A stretch of 64,000 nt of DNA from Heliocidaris tuberculata. Lineage: Eukaryota; Echinodermata; Echinoidea; Camarodonta; Echinometridae. Below the pieces are notes generated by a model. It saw only the letters and a program-made list of their open reading frames with translations, did no database searches and was not told where the DNA came from. The translations under genes and the position numbers were made by a program. Of the stretch, positions 12,623-23,898 are shown piece by piece. How positions within the stretch are numbered: the stretch's first letter is position 1; each line of letters begins with the position of its first letter. The stretch covers positions 48,323,026-48,387,025 of the forward strand of contig CM046832.1 in the NCBI GenBank assembly GCA_025618425.1, written 5' to 3'.

Positions 12623-12692
12623 ATGGCGGATGACTTTGTGGTTGACATGTTGCAGAAGTTTCAAATGCCGGAGCTGATTGATACATTCAGAG
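12623..12692 (+). other. SAM-like first exon carried by the element
   Basis: ATG at 12623, in a good context (CATCATGGCGG), opens a frame encoding MADDFVVDMLQKFQMPELI and then DTFR. The next base begins a codon interrupted by a strong donor, AGAG|GTAAGC, at 12692/12693. The pattern Phe-x2-x-Met-Leu-x-Lys-Phe-x-Met-Pro-Glu-Leu-Ile-x-x-Phe resembles helix 1 and helix 2 of a sterile alpha motif (SAM) domain. The right arm of the surrounding inverted repeat holds a diverged minus-strand copy of the last part of this exon and the same donor (about 13078-13120). It may be the first exon of the autonomous parent element's protein or a captured host exon. No downstream exon was found. Confidence 0.45.
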
Positions 12693-13125
12693 GTAAGCAT
12701 TTAGACTAAATATATTGTAATCTGATCGAGTTTATACTCAAGACATATTTGTGCTGCCATGACATCTATATGATATCTAGATCTAAGCCACAGTCACATA
12801 ATTAATTATGATTTAGACCTGCAACTTTGCAAGTCGCCCTTCCAGCGTAGCGCAGCGCATTTTAACCTGTGAACCAGTGAATGCGCGTGTAGGTCCGGTC
12901 CTATACTGTATGTGCAAATAACTTAAACTGCGCTGCGCTGCAAAGTTCCAGGTCTACATAATTTATTTTGTGAATGTGGTCTAGATCTAGACATCATGTA
13001 GATGTCACCGCAACACAAATATGTCTTGAGTATAAACTCGATCAGATTACAATATATTTAGTCTAAATGCTTACCTCTGAACGTATCAATCAGCTCTGAC
13101 ATTTGGAACTTACTTGTGTACAACA
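12652..13125. repeat. Imperfect inverted repeat inside the 12.4-kb element
   Basis: The left arm (about 12652-12869) and right arm (about 12921-13125) match in reverse complement. This includes a nearly perfect stretch of about 90 bases around GGTAAGCATTTAGACTAAAT and a weaker inner part ending in GCGCAGCGCA-type sequence. The spacer is about 50 bp. Both arms contain the exon end and the start of its intron, so the element looks like two copies of one 5' end joined head to head. Confidence 0.85.
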
Positions 13126-13541
13126 GCCTTAAACAACCGTGTATGTTTAAACACATCTGTAGGCCCTATAATGTTTCAAACAATTATTTTGAACAATTGA
13201 CTTTGAATGTATTTTTTAAACAACAGTTGTGCAAAAAGTTTTAAACAACTTAATTTAAACAACCTAGATGTTTCAAACAATTTTTTTTAAACAACAAATA
13301 TTTAAAACAATAGTTGTGAAAAAGTTTTAAACAACTGTCTGTGTTTAAACAACTTAATTTAAACAACCTAGTTGTTTAAAAGCCGTTGTTTAAAAAATTG
13401 TTTAAAATTTTAAACAACAGGCTGTTTAAAGTTTAAACAACCTTAGTTGTTTAACATTTTAAACAACGGTTGTTACAGTGACCGGCTTAAACAGCGTTGT
13501 TTAAAAATATTGAAGAGTTGTTTAAAATATTATTTACTGTG

Positions 13542-14493
13542 TATGTCTCTCTTCAACGCCGTTTTCCGATATTTGAATAATTTTAATCAATTTCCATGAA
13601 CACTGAAAACTTCGGTAAATTCCGGTAACATATGGACTCCTTGAAAATTAATGATGAAACTTGAATCCTTTTAACATTAAAAAATTATTATATGAAAAAC
13701 ATTACTATAGGTTTAGAATAACGGGGAAAGCTTCGGCCACAATGATGTCTTAAAACTAAAATTTTATTGATAAGATGTATTTACTTGTCATTTCCCATGT
13801 CATGATTAATATCGCGCTTTCGAAATTATTTTTAGTAAATTTTGTAATATTAGATTTAAATATATATTTGGAGATTTCACTCAAATTAACATTTATCTTT
13901 ACAATGTACTTACATTACTACAACGGCGTCATGCAGTCCATTATCATAATTAATATACAACTAATGCATTGACTGCTTCATCTCAGGCTACTTTAAAGAC
14001 ATAATCCACCGTACTTAAAACTTACTTGTAGTTTAGACCGGGGGGGGGGGGGGGCTGTACAAGTAGACCACACTTTTCAAGGAAAAAAAAGATCAATCGA
14101 TTGATGAAAATTTTTGACAAAATTAATATAAGTATCTCCTATCGTAGTAAAAAAAATGATCTTGAAAATGCTACAAAATACTAAAGATAGGTTTAGAATG
14201 TCCTAAAATGAGTCCGATTCCTTTTTCCGAAATCTGACATCCACCTCCATTACGACAGGGTGTTTTCCGCGAGCGCAATCTCGATGCCTTCCTCGGATGC
14301 CTTCCTCGGATCCGATTCACGCCACCCGTTTATAGACATAATCAAGTTGACCTGAATGAAATGAGAAAGTTAGACAAACAGATCTCAAATGTTCACCAAA
14401 TTGTTTCTGTGATTTTCCTCCTCGCACTCCAGACAACTTTATCTGAACGTTTAATTCACATTTAGTAGACAATAAACTTCCATACTGTACCAG
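13542..14493. other. No gene; G15 homopolymer
   Basis: AT-rich DNA with no recognised gene. It holds a G15 run at 14040-14054 and a 14-base direct duplication (TGCCTTCCTCGGAT) near 14285-14312. Confidence 0.6.
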
Positions 14494-14629
14494 GGGAGCG
14501 TTTCATCAAGTGTTTTGTCAGTGATTTTTACCGACAACTGTTATAAGCTACTGAAATCCTTGTATCTGATTGGCTGAGAGCAAATTTGTCGGTAAAAATC
14601 ACTGACAAAACGCTTGATGAAACTCTCCC
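14494..14629. mobile_element. MITE, GGGAGCG family, copy 1
   Basis: A 136-bp element with terminal repeats of about 45 bp (GGGAGCGTTTCATCAAG... against its reverse complement), flanked on both sides by CAG (14491-14493, 14630-14632). The asymmetric core holds TGATTGGCTGAGAG, the reverse of a CCAATCA motif. The second copy at 25669-25804 has the same length and the opposite core orientation. It is too short to code and would be moved by an enzyme supplied elsewhere. Confidence 0.9.
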
Positions 14630-14632
14630 CAG

Positions 14633-17600
14633 CATTTCACCACCTAAAAACCGTAAGTGAGAAAATAATTGGTCCTTATAGCTTATTAGACCCGACGTTT
14701 TATTTGGAATATGAATGATTCCCGGTGTAGATAATGACCTAATCATGTCTATTGTACCCGATATACCGTCTCAATGAGACTAATATTTATTAAATTATTC
14801 GTTTTACCTGTTTACAGAGGTTGTCCAGGGTTATGTTTCACACTATGTAAGCAACAAAGAGTGGTAGTAGGCATTCCCGCATTAACTAATAATCAAACGT
14901 CGGGTCCAAAACTTACCTGAAAATACCCTGTTGGACCTATAGATGTATGGCGTCCGTCACTTCGTCTTAAGAGTACTTTCCAATATCCGTTCTACGATTT
15001 TGCAGCCGGAACCTCTTACAATTTAAGTGCATATCAAATTCAGCAAAAGCAAGTGATATCTGAAGATGTGTTTCCGTACTTACATAAATATCTATTACCC
15101 GGAAAAGTCGTCATATTCTAGATCTTGAGTTTGCGAGGATGTTCACTTTTGTCGTAGCCAAGATTCGTATTAAAGCCGACTCCAATGGAAATGACAGAGG
15201 ACACAATGTCTTCACACCGGGCGGTGGGGATGGACCTTTTCTACATTTGTCGGTCATATTTAGTATTAGGTAAGTTAATGACGGGGAAGGGACGATTTCT
15301 TGTAAATGAACAATGAATTTGTTTTATATTGGCCTGACCACTACAGATACTTCTGTTTACTAATACCGAACTGTGAATCATACCTTATAAGTACTGATGA
15401 GAAATTGTAATAAATGAGTTCTAATCCCCAACGCCGGGAAAAGGCTCTTACCTTCCTGTTTTGTCGCCGATGATATGCGATATCTCTTCAGCCCGAGGGT
15501 TCTCCTCGAGTCTTCTCTGAAATTCTGATTTCCTTTATATCAGGCATTAAGCCATTTTAGTTACAATGTCTGCGCAATATGCCATCGCAATCCATTATTA
15601 CTGTCAAAGAAGTATTTTTGAGATGCATAGACATGATAGAGGGATAGTAAGATTTCACTTACGGACTAAAAACTGTGTTGGACAAATGAGAAAAGTAAAA
15701 GCGGAAAGTTTGATTTACTTCTGACATACATATGGAGCTTTTATGTCAAAATTGTGACACAAATATATTTCTTTGATTAAAGGAAACGTACAATTAACGA
15801 GGGTAGTGTGTGTCGATGAAATACTACTTTTGACAAATGATTAACTTATCCAGGGCAACAATCAATTAACAGCAACTTTTTCTCACTTCATTATAACACA
15901 TTTCCATTGACGTGAACACGCACATAATGTGTTAAATATATAATCATGTACTTAACAATTCCTATACCCACAACATATTCCTTTCACACCCTAACCATAT
16001 CCACTGGAGCAAGAGGTCTTAATCTACTGGAAAGATCCTCTAATATCCCATGAATGCGAGAGGAGTTGAACTAATCGCTCATTCTTGTCGCGTGGTTTTT
16101 GAATGAATGTTCATGAACCTCAGAGCGACGTGAATAATTGAAGAAGCACACGAGAAGCGATTCCTCAATGACATCGAAGACTTCTGTGATTATCAATAAA
16201 AGAGGGGAGGATTAGTATCATTGCGGGATGCTTTTTATGCATAAAGAGATGGGTTGAGATGTATTTGAAAACTTTCTAACTCATAGTCCTCAAAATTTAT
16301 CTTTCCACTGGGAATATTGACGGGCAATGACGGGCAAGGAGGGTGGGAGCTTTTTCGTTTTCACCCTAGCAATGTAAGACAATTAGTGAATATGAAAAAC
16401 ACCCATATTCAAGAAGATTTCGATGGCTCACAGCTTTAGTCCGGTGCCTTTTGCTGTACATGTACAGTATATTGGTTCTAGTCAAATTTTGAATTGACTC
16501 TTAGCTATTGTAATCCATTTTTTTTTTGCTGACCTACTTCTGACTTTGATCTATGTAACACGGTCGACTTGAAAAAGAAGAACAGAAATAAGCCGACCGA
16601 GTAAATGTTTGATGAAACCTGTTGAAGGAATCATACTCTGAATACAACAACCCACCTTTTCCAATCTCTAGGCAGATCATTCCCCTGATGGTTGTTCGAA
16701 TCTCGGTCAGGCCAAGTTTTTATTTCATGTTTTTCTAGGCAGATAATACGCGTTAGGTATGATGTAGCCATTGTAATCTTCTTGGGCTCAGTGGTGCTAC
16801 TTTATTTACAACTGAGGCGTTTCATAAACATCGTTACATATTGCATATTAGACGAGAAGAATTTGGTCGTTATTACAGTCTGCGAGATGGCATGACAGCT
16901 TGCAAGTTTAGAACATTGTCATTAAAAAAAAATCTCCTATGACTTTTCAATTATCAACAACTTTGGTAATACATTCATATTTATCAATTTAGTAAAATTG
17001 ATATTTCCAAGTTCTTAAATACAAACAGAATATAATGTTTTTTGCAAGTAAAGTCTGACTGCACCTGACATGTTTTCATGTCACTTGGAATCGTTCGTTT
17101 GTGTGGCTACCAACTATTTTCATGTTCAGTTATCCTGGCTGTACTGCAATGCTGTATGGTGGAAAGCCACTCAACTGTGTCATCATCAAGTTCTTTTAAG
17201 CTTTAAAACCATGAGGAAGCATGTAGAGGTTGCAACTGGAAACTACATATAATAAATGGTCTGAGTTTCGCCGCATTTACAGAAGTGGGATGGCTCAGCT
17301 CCTATTTTGGAAAGGTAGTGCTGGGTAATTCCCTTGAAATTAGACATTGTCAGAGGCGAAGAGGTGAGACTAGATAAATATCATGTTTTCATTTCCCGAT
17401 GCCCTTAACATGATATATGAGTACGCATTTATCACTTTATGTGACGCACAGAGACTGTAACTTCGCAACCTGCCACCCAATAATATCTTATTATCACAGC
17501 GTTGCGTTTGCGAGACTATAAATCATAAATAATTAGCCAAATCGCAGTCGACGCATCGGGGTAGATGTTATCACACACCCTTCCTCTGAAATATAAATAG

Positions 17601-18155
17601 TGACAGCATGTTACCGAGCATTAGCAATGCAAAGGCTGGGTTATTCCATCAAAATCAAGTCTATATTGATTGTGATTTTCTTAAAACAGACCGTTCGCCA
17701 TTCTTGACTAGTTCCTGGTTGTTATGGCAGTTGGGCATTTTCAGCTTCAAATGTCCAGGAAACCGGTAAAAGGCTTTCTGTTCTCTCAGGTTCTGTCACA
17801 TTTTGATCGGAAAGTTGTGGTCCGTGATTCCTTTTCTTCCCGTCGTTCTTTCGGAAAAAAGCACATCAGCATTAGGAAAGGTAACTAAGGTCCCAGCACA
17901 TTTACATAAAGAATTGAACTGACATCAGCTAGCCAAAGAAAGGACGTATCCAGAGAGGACAAAGAATTCAGGAAAGAGAGAGAGAGAGAGTAAGCATGGG
18001 TGGTCGATATTTAGCGGGTGGACTTATCGATCGCGTACATGAGAAATCTTAGGATGTGATGATGAAAGTCAGCATCTAGCTGATCTTATGCATTATCCAT
18101 TACGAAGAGAGTATCTTAGTTCGAAGCAACAGGTTGTAGTCATTGATTGTACATG
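14633..18155. other. No recognised feature
   Basis: About 3.5 kb of AT-rich DNA. It includes a short (AG)n at 17974-17991. A sequence around 16680-16720 (GTTGTTCGAATCTCGG then T5) mimics a pol III box B but has no matching tRNA fold. No gene was recognised. Confidence 0.5.
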
Positions 18156-18969
18156 AATAAGCCAATTCGTAATTACAATTTGCGCATGTGCAGATAAAGG
18201 TCATTTGTATCGAGTACAATTGACCTTACCACGGTTTCACAGTGTGTGCACCGTGATGCGCGCTCCAGTATGATTTTAGTTCTTAAACAGCTGCGCGTAC
18301 GCGTACAAATTGGGGTTATTTCAAGGTCATTAATTTGTACCATGTACCCATTACGGACTGGCTTATTCTTGCAAGGACAAGGAATTATCGAACAGGCCTA
18401 GGTCTTTTGGGCAAAAAACCGATTCCTATTTCACCTTCTCTACAGAAGTTTTATGAATGACTTCCTAAACAATAAGCCAGTTCATAATTACAATTTGCGC
18501 ATGTGCAGATAAAGGTCATTAATTTTGTACTGAGTACAATTAATCTTTATACGCTTTCATAGTGTGCGCACCATGATGCACACACCAAATGAGATTTTAG
18601 TTGTTAAACTAGTAGCACATCCACCAAAACAGATGTGCGTGCGCGTACATATCGGGGCCATTGCCAGGGTCATTTGTACCACGTGCTAATTATGAACTTG
18701 CTTATTCTTGCAAGGACAAGGAATTATCGAACAGGTCGAGGGTTTTTACGGGGAAAAGTAGATTCCCATTTCACTTTCTCTCCAGGGCCCTGTTGCATAA
18801 AACTTACCATTAACGGTAACTTTGCCATCAATGGTAACTCCCATGGAAACCTTGATTTTGATTGGCTGTTGAGTGATATTACCATGGTAGTTACCATTGA
18901 TAGCAGAGTTACCATTAACGTAAGTTTTATGCTACGGGGGCCAGAAGTTTTATGAATGACTTCCTAAAC
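18156..18969. repeat. Tandem duplication of a ~315-bp unit
   Basis: Unit 1 (18156-18470) and unit 2 (18471-18969) both start AATAAGCCA and end CTTCCTAAAC. They share CAATTTGCGCATGTGCAG, GGACAAGGAATTATCGAACA and AGAAGTTTTATGAATGAC blocks. Unit 2 is longer because a MITE (18786-18941) interrupts it. Within unit 1, AATAAGCCA at the start pairs with TGGCTTATT at about 18360-18368, so the unit itself contains an inverted-repeat element of about 213 bp. Identity between units is roughly 75-80% by eye. Confidence 0.85.
18786..18941. mobile_element. MITE, GGCCCTGTTGCATAAAA family
   Basis: A 156-bp element with imperfect terminal repeats (GGCCCTGTTGCAT against GCCCCCGTAGCAT, extending inward as AAAACTTACCATTAACG), flanked by CAG at 18783-18785 and 18942-18944. 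The uninterrupted unit 1 of the tandem duplication gives the empty site (CTACAGAAG), which confirms the boundaries. The core holds TGATTGG (18859-18865), the reverse of CCAATCA. Confidence 0.88.
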
Positions 18970-19059
18970 AATTAACTTCATTGAAATACACGGGTTCTAC
19001 GACATATGGTCCGGCGTCAATTGCACCACGGTCAATTACCAAAACCAGCCCTAGCACAT

Positions 19060-19180
19060 TAATTTGCTAACCAATATCCTTACTTTAACCCTGGACCAAA
19101 CATTATATCCATCCTTAACCCTAACACTAAACCAAATTTAAAAACCAACTGGAACGCTAACCGTAAACCCATATATTTGA
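19060..19180. repeat. Degenerate CCCTAA-like block
   Basis: Loosely repeated TTAACCCTGGACC, CTTAACCCTAACACTAAACC and GCTAACCGTAAACCC resemble decayed telomere-like (CCCTAA) sequence seen inside many animal genomes. No pure hexamer array is present, so an internal origin is more likely than a chromosome end. Confidence 0.4.
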
Positions 19181-21104
19181 CGAAATAAAACCGGGACAGT
19201 TTTTTTTGCCGGAGGAATGCACCAATGCACGATGTACATTTTCTTTGCGCTTATATATTCTGGAAACTTTTCGCTTGGAATTTTGTTCTGTTCAATCCAT
19301 GTTTATTTTCAAAGATTATACAGCAGCAACTAGTTACAGTAACCATGGTAACTATTTGCTGCTGTCTGGATCTGTAAAAGGCTTGTTTTCAAGTGGAGAC
19401 CAAAATATCAGTGCAGTTTACTTACTCAAAAGACTGCGTTGTATTCGTTTGATATACTAATTTCTTATCATGAAAGTTAACCCACACTCTTGATCAAGAT
19501 CATGGATTTGGGGGTTAGGTATTTTCTCCCGATGGATCCAATAATTGATAACCGACTGGTTAATTGATTTCAGTCAGGTCTGAAGCTAGACAAGGGAAAC
19601 GTAAGTCGGGGTTATCTGTCCGGCCGGACAAATCTGTTCGTTAGTCCCGTTTGGACTTTCTCATTTCTTAGATATTTTAAAATCATCAAAATAAATTGAA
19701 TGTAATTTTAATTGTACGTTCGGAGTAAATTTGACCTCTAAGACTCAGATATCCTGTTGGACTGTGTATCAGAGAAAACTCGAGAAATTATCAGTGACCG
19801 ATACTTCCTTTAAAAAATCACCACTAACCGTCTGATGTCGGAAAATGAAAGAATTCAAAATTAGATTTTTTAAAATTTATTTTATTTTCTCACAAATTAG
19901 AAATCCGTCACCCTTGCAGCATTTATCAATTACATTTTTCATTATCTTTAAGGATCTTCAATACTTTTCTGCCAAATTTAGTCCAACTGCTATCAGATAT
20001 TGTATTTGAGGTCAGATTTCGGATGGACATCATTAGCATCCAGGCAGGTATCTATACTGGCTTTCAAAAACTGGATATTTCGTCACATAAAGAATTATCC
20101 GATGTCCATGAGAAGTAAGGTTGTTTGATATAATACCGTTGAAAGGGATGTTTACCCAACTGCTTTAGTTCGCTACCTTGCTAACTTGGAAACCACTCTG
20201 GCGTCGTGAGGGTGTCCTAACACCCATACTCCAGGGCTTGATGATTGCCCTGGTATCCGAGAGAGGGAGAGAAAGTCAGCGAGGAAGATCGATGACCCAT
20301 CAAATTCACTTCGATCGTTGCCATCCTCTTCGCAGTTCACTCCTCTATCCCTCCTTCTGTCTGCTTTTCCTGTTTTTTTGTTCGTTTCTGGACGTCAACG
20401 TTTAACTTTGAACTTCGAATTATCATCATCGACATGAACAAACACAGGAGACTGGAGAGCGATAGATATATCTAATTTAGGCTGTATTGTTTGTGCGCGT
20501 CGGGGCAGTCGGAGCGGCCCTCACCGTGTGGAGTGGTTTGCCAGGTTTGATGTATGGGACTGGGGTAGGAAAATATTTGGTTTATATTCCGATGACAAAT
20601 ATTTGTTCAAACTTCTTTCGTGCCAGCCAATTGAATTCTCTTCGAGACCGATCGATCTACGAGTGTGTTTCTTTCAGTGAGTGAAAGTTATATATAAGCA
20701 TTGGTATAACCAAGAAGAAAAAAAAAACCGAAATCATTTTACATCGGTTTCTCATTGTTTTAAACTTGATTATGCGGAGTAAAAAAAAATCGTATGATTA
20801 CATAAGTATGTTATGTTATGCAATCAAATACCATGAAAAGCATGCGATACTCAACATATTTCTGGGTTTTTTAAATTGCAGATAGCCGGAAGGGCTAGTA
20901 TTCATTTATATAAATGAACAGGTAATGGAATAAAAGAAACCCAAATCTCCTTACTTCAAATCATGCATTTTTGTTTGAACGTATGTATATGCAACGACGT
21001 CAGGTGGCATATCAGACATCTAAATGGAAAAAAAAGGGACTGAGAATATTGATTCTCAGTTAACAGAAAATCCCTTTGGCGTAGACGTATGCTTTCACAA
21101 TGTA
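19181..21104. other. No recognised feature
   Basis: Mixed sequence without recognised coding or repeat content. Small hairpins occur (GTCCGGCCGGAC near 19619, CCAGGGC...GCCCTGG near 20231). Confidence 0.45.
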
Positions 21105-21440
21105 TGTTCAAGGTTTCAAGGTTCAAGGTTTCTTTATTTCCACATGTTGTCTTTCAGTGTTTTACATAATACAATTTAGTATAACATAATATCAAAGAAA
21201 ATTACGATAAGAAATGTTTACATAAATAAAAAAAAAATAAGTACAGTATTTATATGTAATAAACAATTATACTATCATTCATAATTTCGGTAATATTAGG
21301 CATAGTAAAGAAACAAAAGTGGAGAAGTCTATTAAAAGCACAGCTTGTATTTTATAGACCCCTTTGTGAGAAGTAAATACTTACAAATGCTCTGAATGTA
21401 TGGAAATAATTACTATATATTTTACACTATCCTACCCACC
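21105..21440 (-). mobile_element. LINE 3' end (UTR) fragment
   Basis: The left edge has three imperfect CAAGGTTT units followed by CTTTATTTCC. On the minus strand this is an AATAAAG signal followed by an (AAACCTTG)n tail, as in CR1/L2-type LINEs with microsatellite tails. Further in, AGAAGTCTATTAAAAGCACAG is matched by AGAGGTCTACTAAAAATCAG at 63480-63500, so the two loci share a 3' UTR. No reverse-transcriptase coding remains. Confidence 0.45.
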
Positions 21441-23898
21441 CCCCCTTACACTACATAACAAAAGCGTATATGTTTTAATGTCATATTATGAGTTTTTATC
21501 TAAATTCTTTTTCATGGAATAGGACTAATTGGGGAATGATTTTTTTATGACGTTATACTCAGGTATATGTCATCACGACTGGTGTAAGGAATAAGAAGCT
21601 TTGTCGTTGAATAACGTATTGACTCAGTGGTACGATTTAAATTCCTACGCTTTTATAATAAAAGCCCCTTGAGGGACGTAAGCAAATCAGACTTGGCACA
21701 ACTCATAATTAAGATCTCACCATCAGTTTTTTCCGCATTTTGCTTTCCCTAATTCTGGATGATGGGTACTTATCTTCTTAAACAAGTATTGATTTGTGTA
21801 ACTTCTGTTATAGGATTAGCAACGCCAATATGAATAAAGCTTTGAGGTATATCTGTTTTCTGTTTTTTCCCATTTCCCAAATGATGAGTTTCATCAACCA
21901 TCGCCTTTCGTAATGCAGCTCTCGAGCCTCTTCTAATAAGGCTGTCAATTCGTGTTTCCTTTACTTGTTCAAGTTACGAGGTGATGTCAGAACTTGAGAT
22001 CTCGGCGTCTCTGTGCTTCGAGTGGAGCAGGGCCAGTCGAAATATTGACCAACCTTCGCAACCGATTTGGAATCGCAACGATGATCTTCAAAGTCTAACA
22101 TGCAAATATAACCAGTAAAGGTTAACTTTGATCATCTTTAATGCATGCCATTTCTCTCATGCAGTGAAATGAATCATGCAAACTCATGAAAACTTAGAAA
22201 TCAGGAGGCCCGGACAAACAGAAAAACATCCTTTTGTGAAAGCATTTCTGCTGTATTTGATAAGTACGGTTTGTTGATGTCCTAAAGTTAGGAATTAATA
22301 TTCATCGCAATCAGGATTGTCATTTGATTTCGTAAAAATGCTGCCATTTTTTATAAATAACCCATATGATTTCATCATCCCCCCCGAAAAAAAAAAATTA
22401 AAAAAATCAAAAAAAAAAAATCCTCACATCCATACAAAACATGGCGACGATTAAATATTTTTAAATTGACTTCCCTTTCATTCTCTCTCCCTCTCGCTCA
22501 TCCCCTTCAGCATATTTTGATAAACGTTACGAAAGACGTGTCGCACTCCGAAAAGATTGGCTGTATCAGTTTCATCTAGATGCAGTCTGTATATTGACAT
22601 GTGATGATAATTTAATGAACGTGGTAGTATAGGCAACATTAGCAGGTGTTACATTAAGCTCACTTAGTACCGTAATACATAGAATTTAGGCTTTCTGCTT
22701 ACAGATGTAAAGCAATACAAGCTCACACATTGTTTCTCACCCACACTCACACACCAATACGCGTGCGCGCCATGTAGATAATTTAGACTTGAATGCATTT
22801 TTACAAAGTCTCTTATATGGGTTTTGTTTTTAATATCAACCAAAATTGTTATCGATCTAATTTTCAGGAAGTGTGGAACGTGCGGCAAACTTAAGCGCAT
22901 TCAGGAAAATCTTTCTTCCAATATAAACTAAAAGGTATATAATATAAAATGATGCCCTTCTTCCACAATCTGGAATAATTGATAAGAATTATAAAGATGA
23001 CTTAAATTGGTCACTGAAAAATGAACATATCTTTCGGTATTCCAAGTTAATCTCTATATTATAATAATTTCACCTCAAAAGTATTCTTAAAGGGCCAAAA
23101 TGGCTTGTCTTTGCTGAAAATAGTAAATAACCTATTAACATTTAAAAAATTTAACAAATATGTATTTTTCCTTAAGACACTGATATAGTTATTTGTAAGT
23201 GTTTATCTTTTAATGCAGGACTGGGGGTTGTTGTATTTTCATTTTAGCGAATGAAACCTGACCTTTTAAGAAACTGTTTGCAAACTTGGTTAGTATTAGT
23301 GCTTATGATAAACATTCCATTAAAATGCATTACCTCACAAGTTATTTATTTGTTCGTATGCATTATTCTTCTTCCAATATTTATCATATAAATATCTGAT
23401 AATCAAAAACTAGGAATTAATATATCTTGGACGCTATTCTGTAAGTTTATATGTATCTTCATAAATTTAGAACTATATATAAAAAAAAAATCCCCTTGCA
23501 AATTTATCCAGTTGTCCTTGTATTAAATCTATGGGAATGAGACAATTCAGTAGTCAATGGGTTAAACAGTATACATCAAATGTGATACCACCCTTAACGA
23601 AGGAAATGTATTAATCTGTTTTTCTCCTTTACAGACTTCCTGCCTTAGAAAGAAAGAAATTGATATACCCCGAAGAAAAGTTACATTTTTTAAAAAGAGG
23701 ATGTAGGTATATGGTGTGACGAGGGATCGATTACTCTCTGCCATACCGGAAATTCATCTCCATATTATACAGGAATGATGACGTGTAGAAATTGTGAGTG
23801 GGGTTGCTTTTTCATTCTTTACATATGTCGAGGTTACCTCTTTTAAAAGTATTACCATCTGCAGTTTTTAAACACACACAAAAAATACCACACCACTA
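21441..23898. other. No gene; A-rich tract
   Basis: AT-rich DNA with C and A homopolymer runs at about 22380-22420. No gene, RNA or repeat family was recognised. Confidence 0.5.

Larger units (their letters stand above)
12423..13541. mobile_element. TA-flanked inverted-repeat element with TTTAAACAAC arrays
   Basis: A 1,119-bp element bounded by CACAGCAAA on the left and TTTACTGTG on the right (8 of 9 terminal bases pair), with TA on both sides (12421-12422 and 13542-13543) as a probable target duplication. Inside each end are many copies of TTTAAACAAC and its reverse GTTGTTTAAA, often as facing pairs: 12437-12566 on the left and a denser array at 13125-13530 on the right. The centre is an inverted repeat (about 12652-12869 against 12921-13125). 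The left half carries a start codon, a short open exon and a splice donor. No transposase is present, so it is non-autonomous or a composite of two 5' ends. TA duplication fits Tc1/mariner or ISL2EU-type elements, but I cannot assign a superfamily. Confidence 0.75.

Noticed and set aside
16680..16725. Box B-like GTTGTTCGAATCTCGG followed by T5, a possible tRNA gene end.
   Set aside because: No acceptor, D or anticodon stems could be matched upstream.
19060..19180. A chromosome end, suggested by CCCTAA-like motifs.
   Set aside because: The motifs are degenerate, not tandem hexamers, and ordinary repeat-rich DNA continues on both sides.
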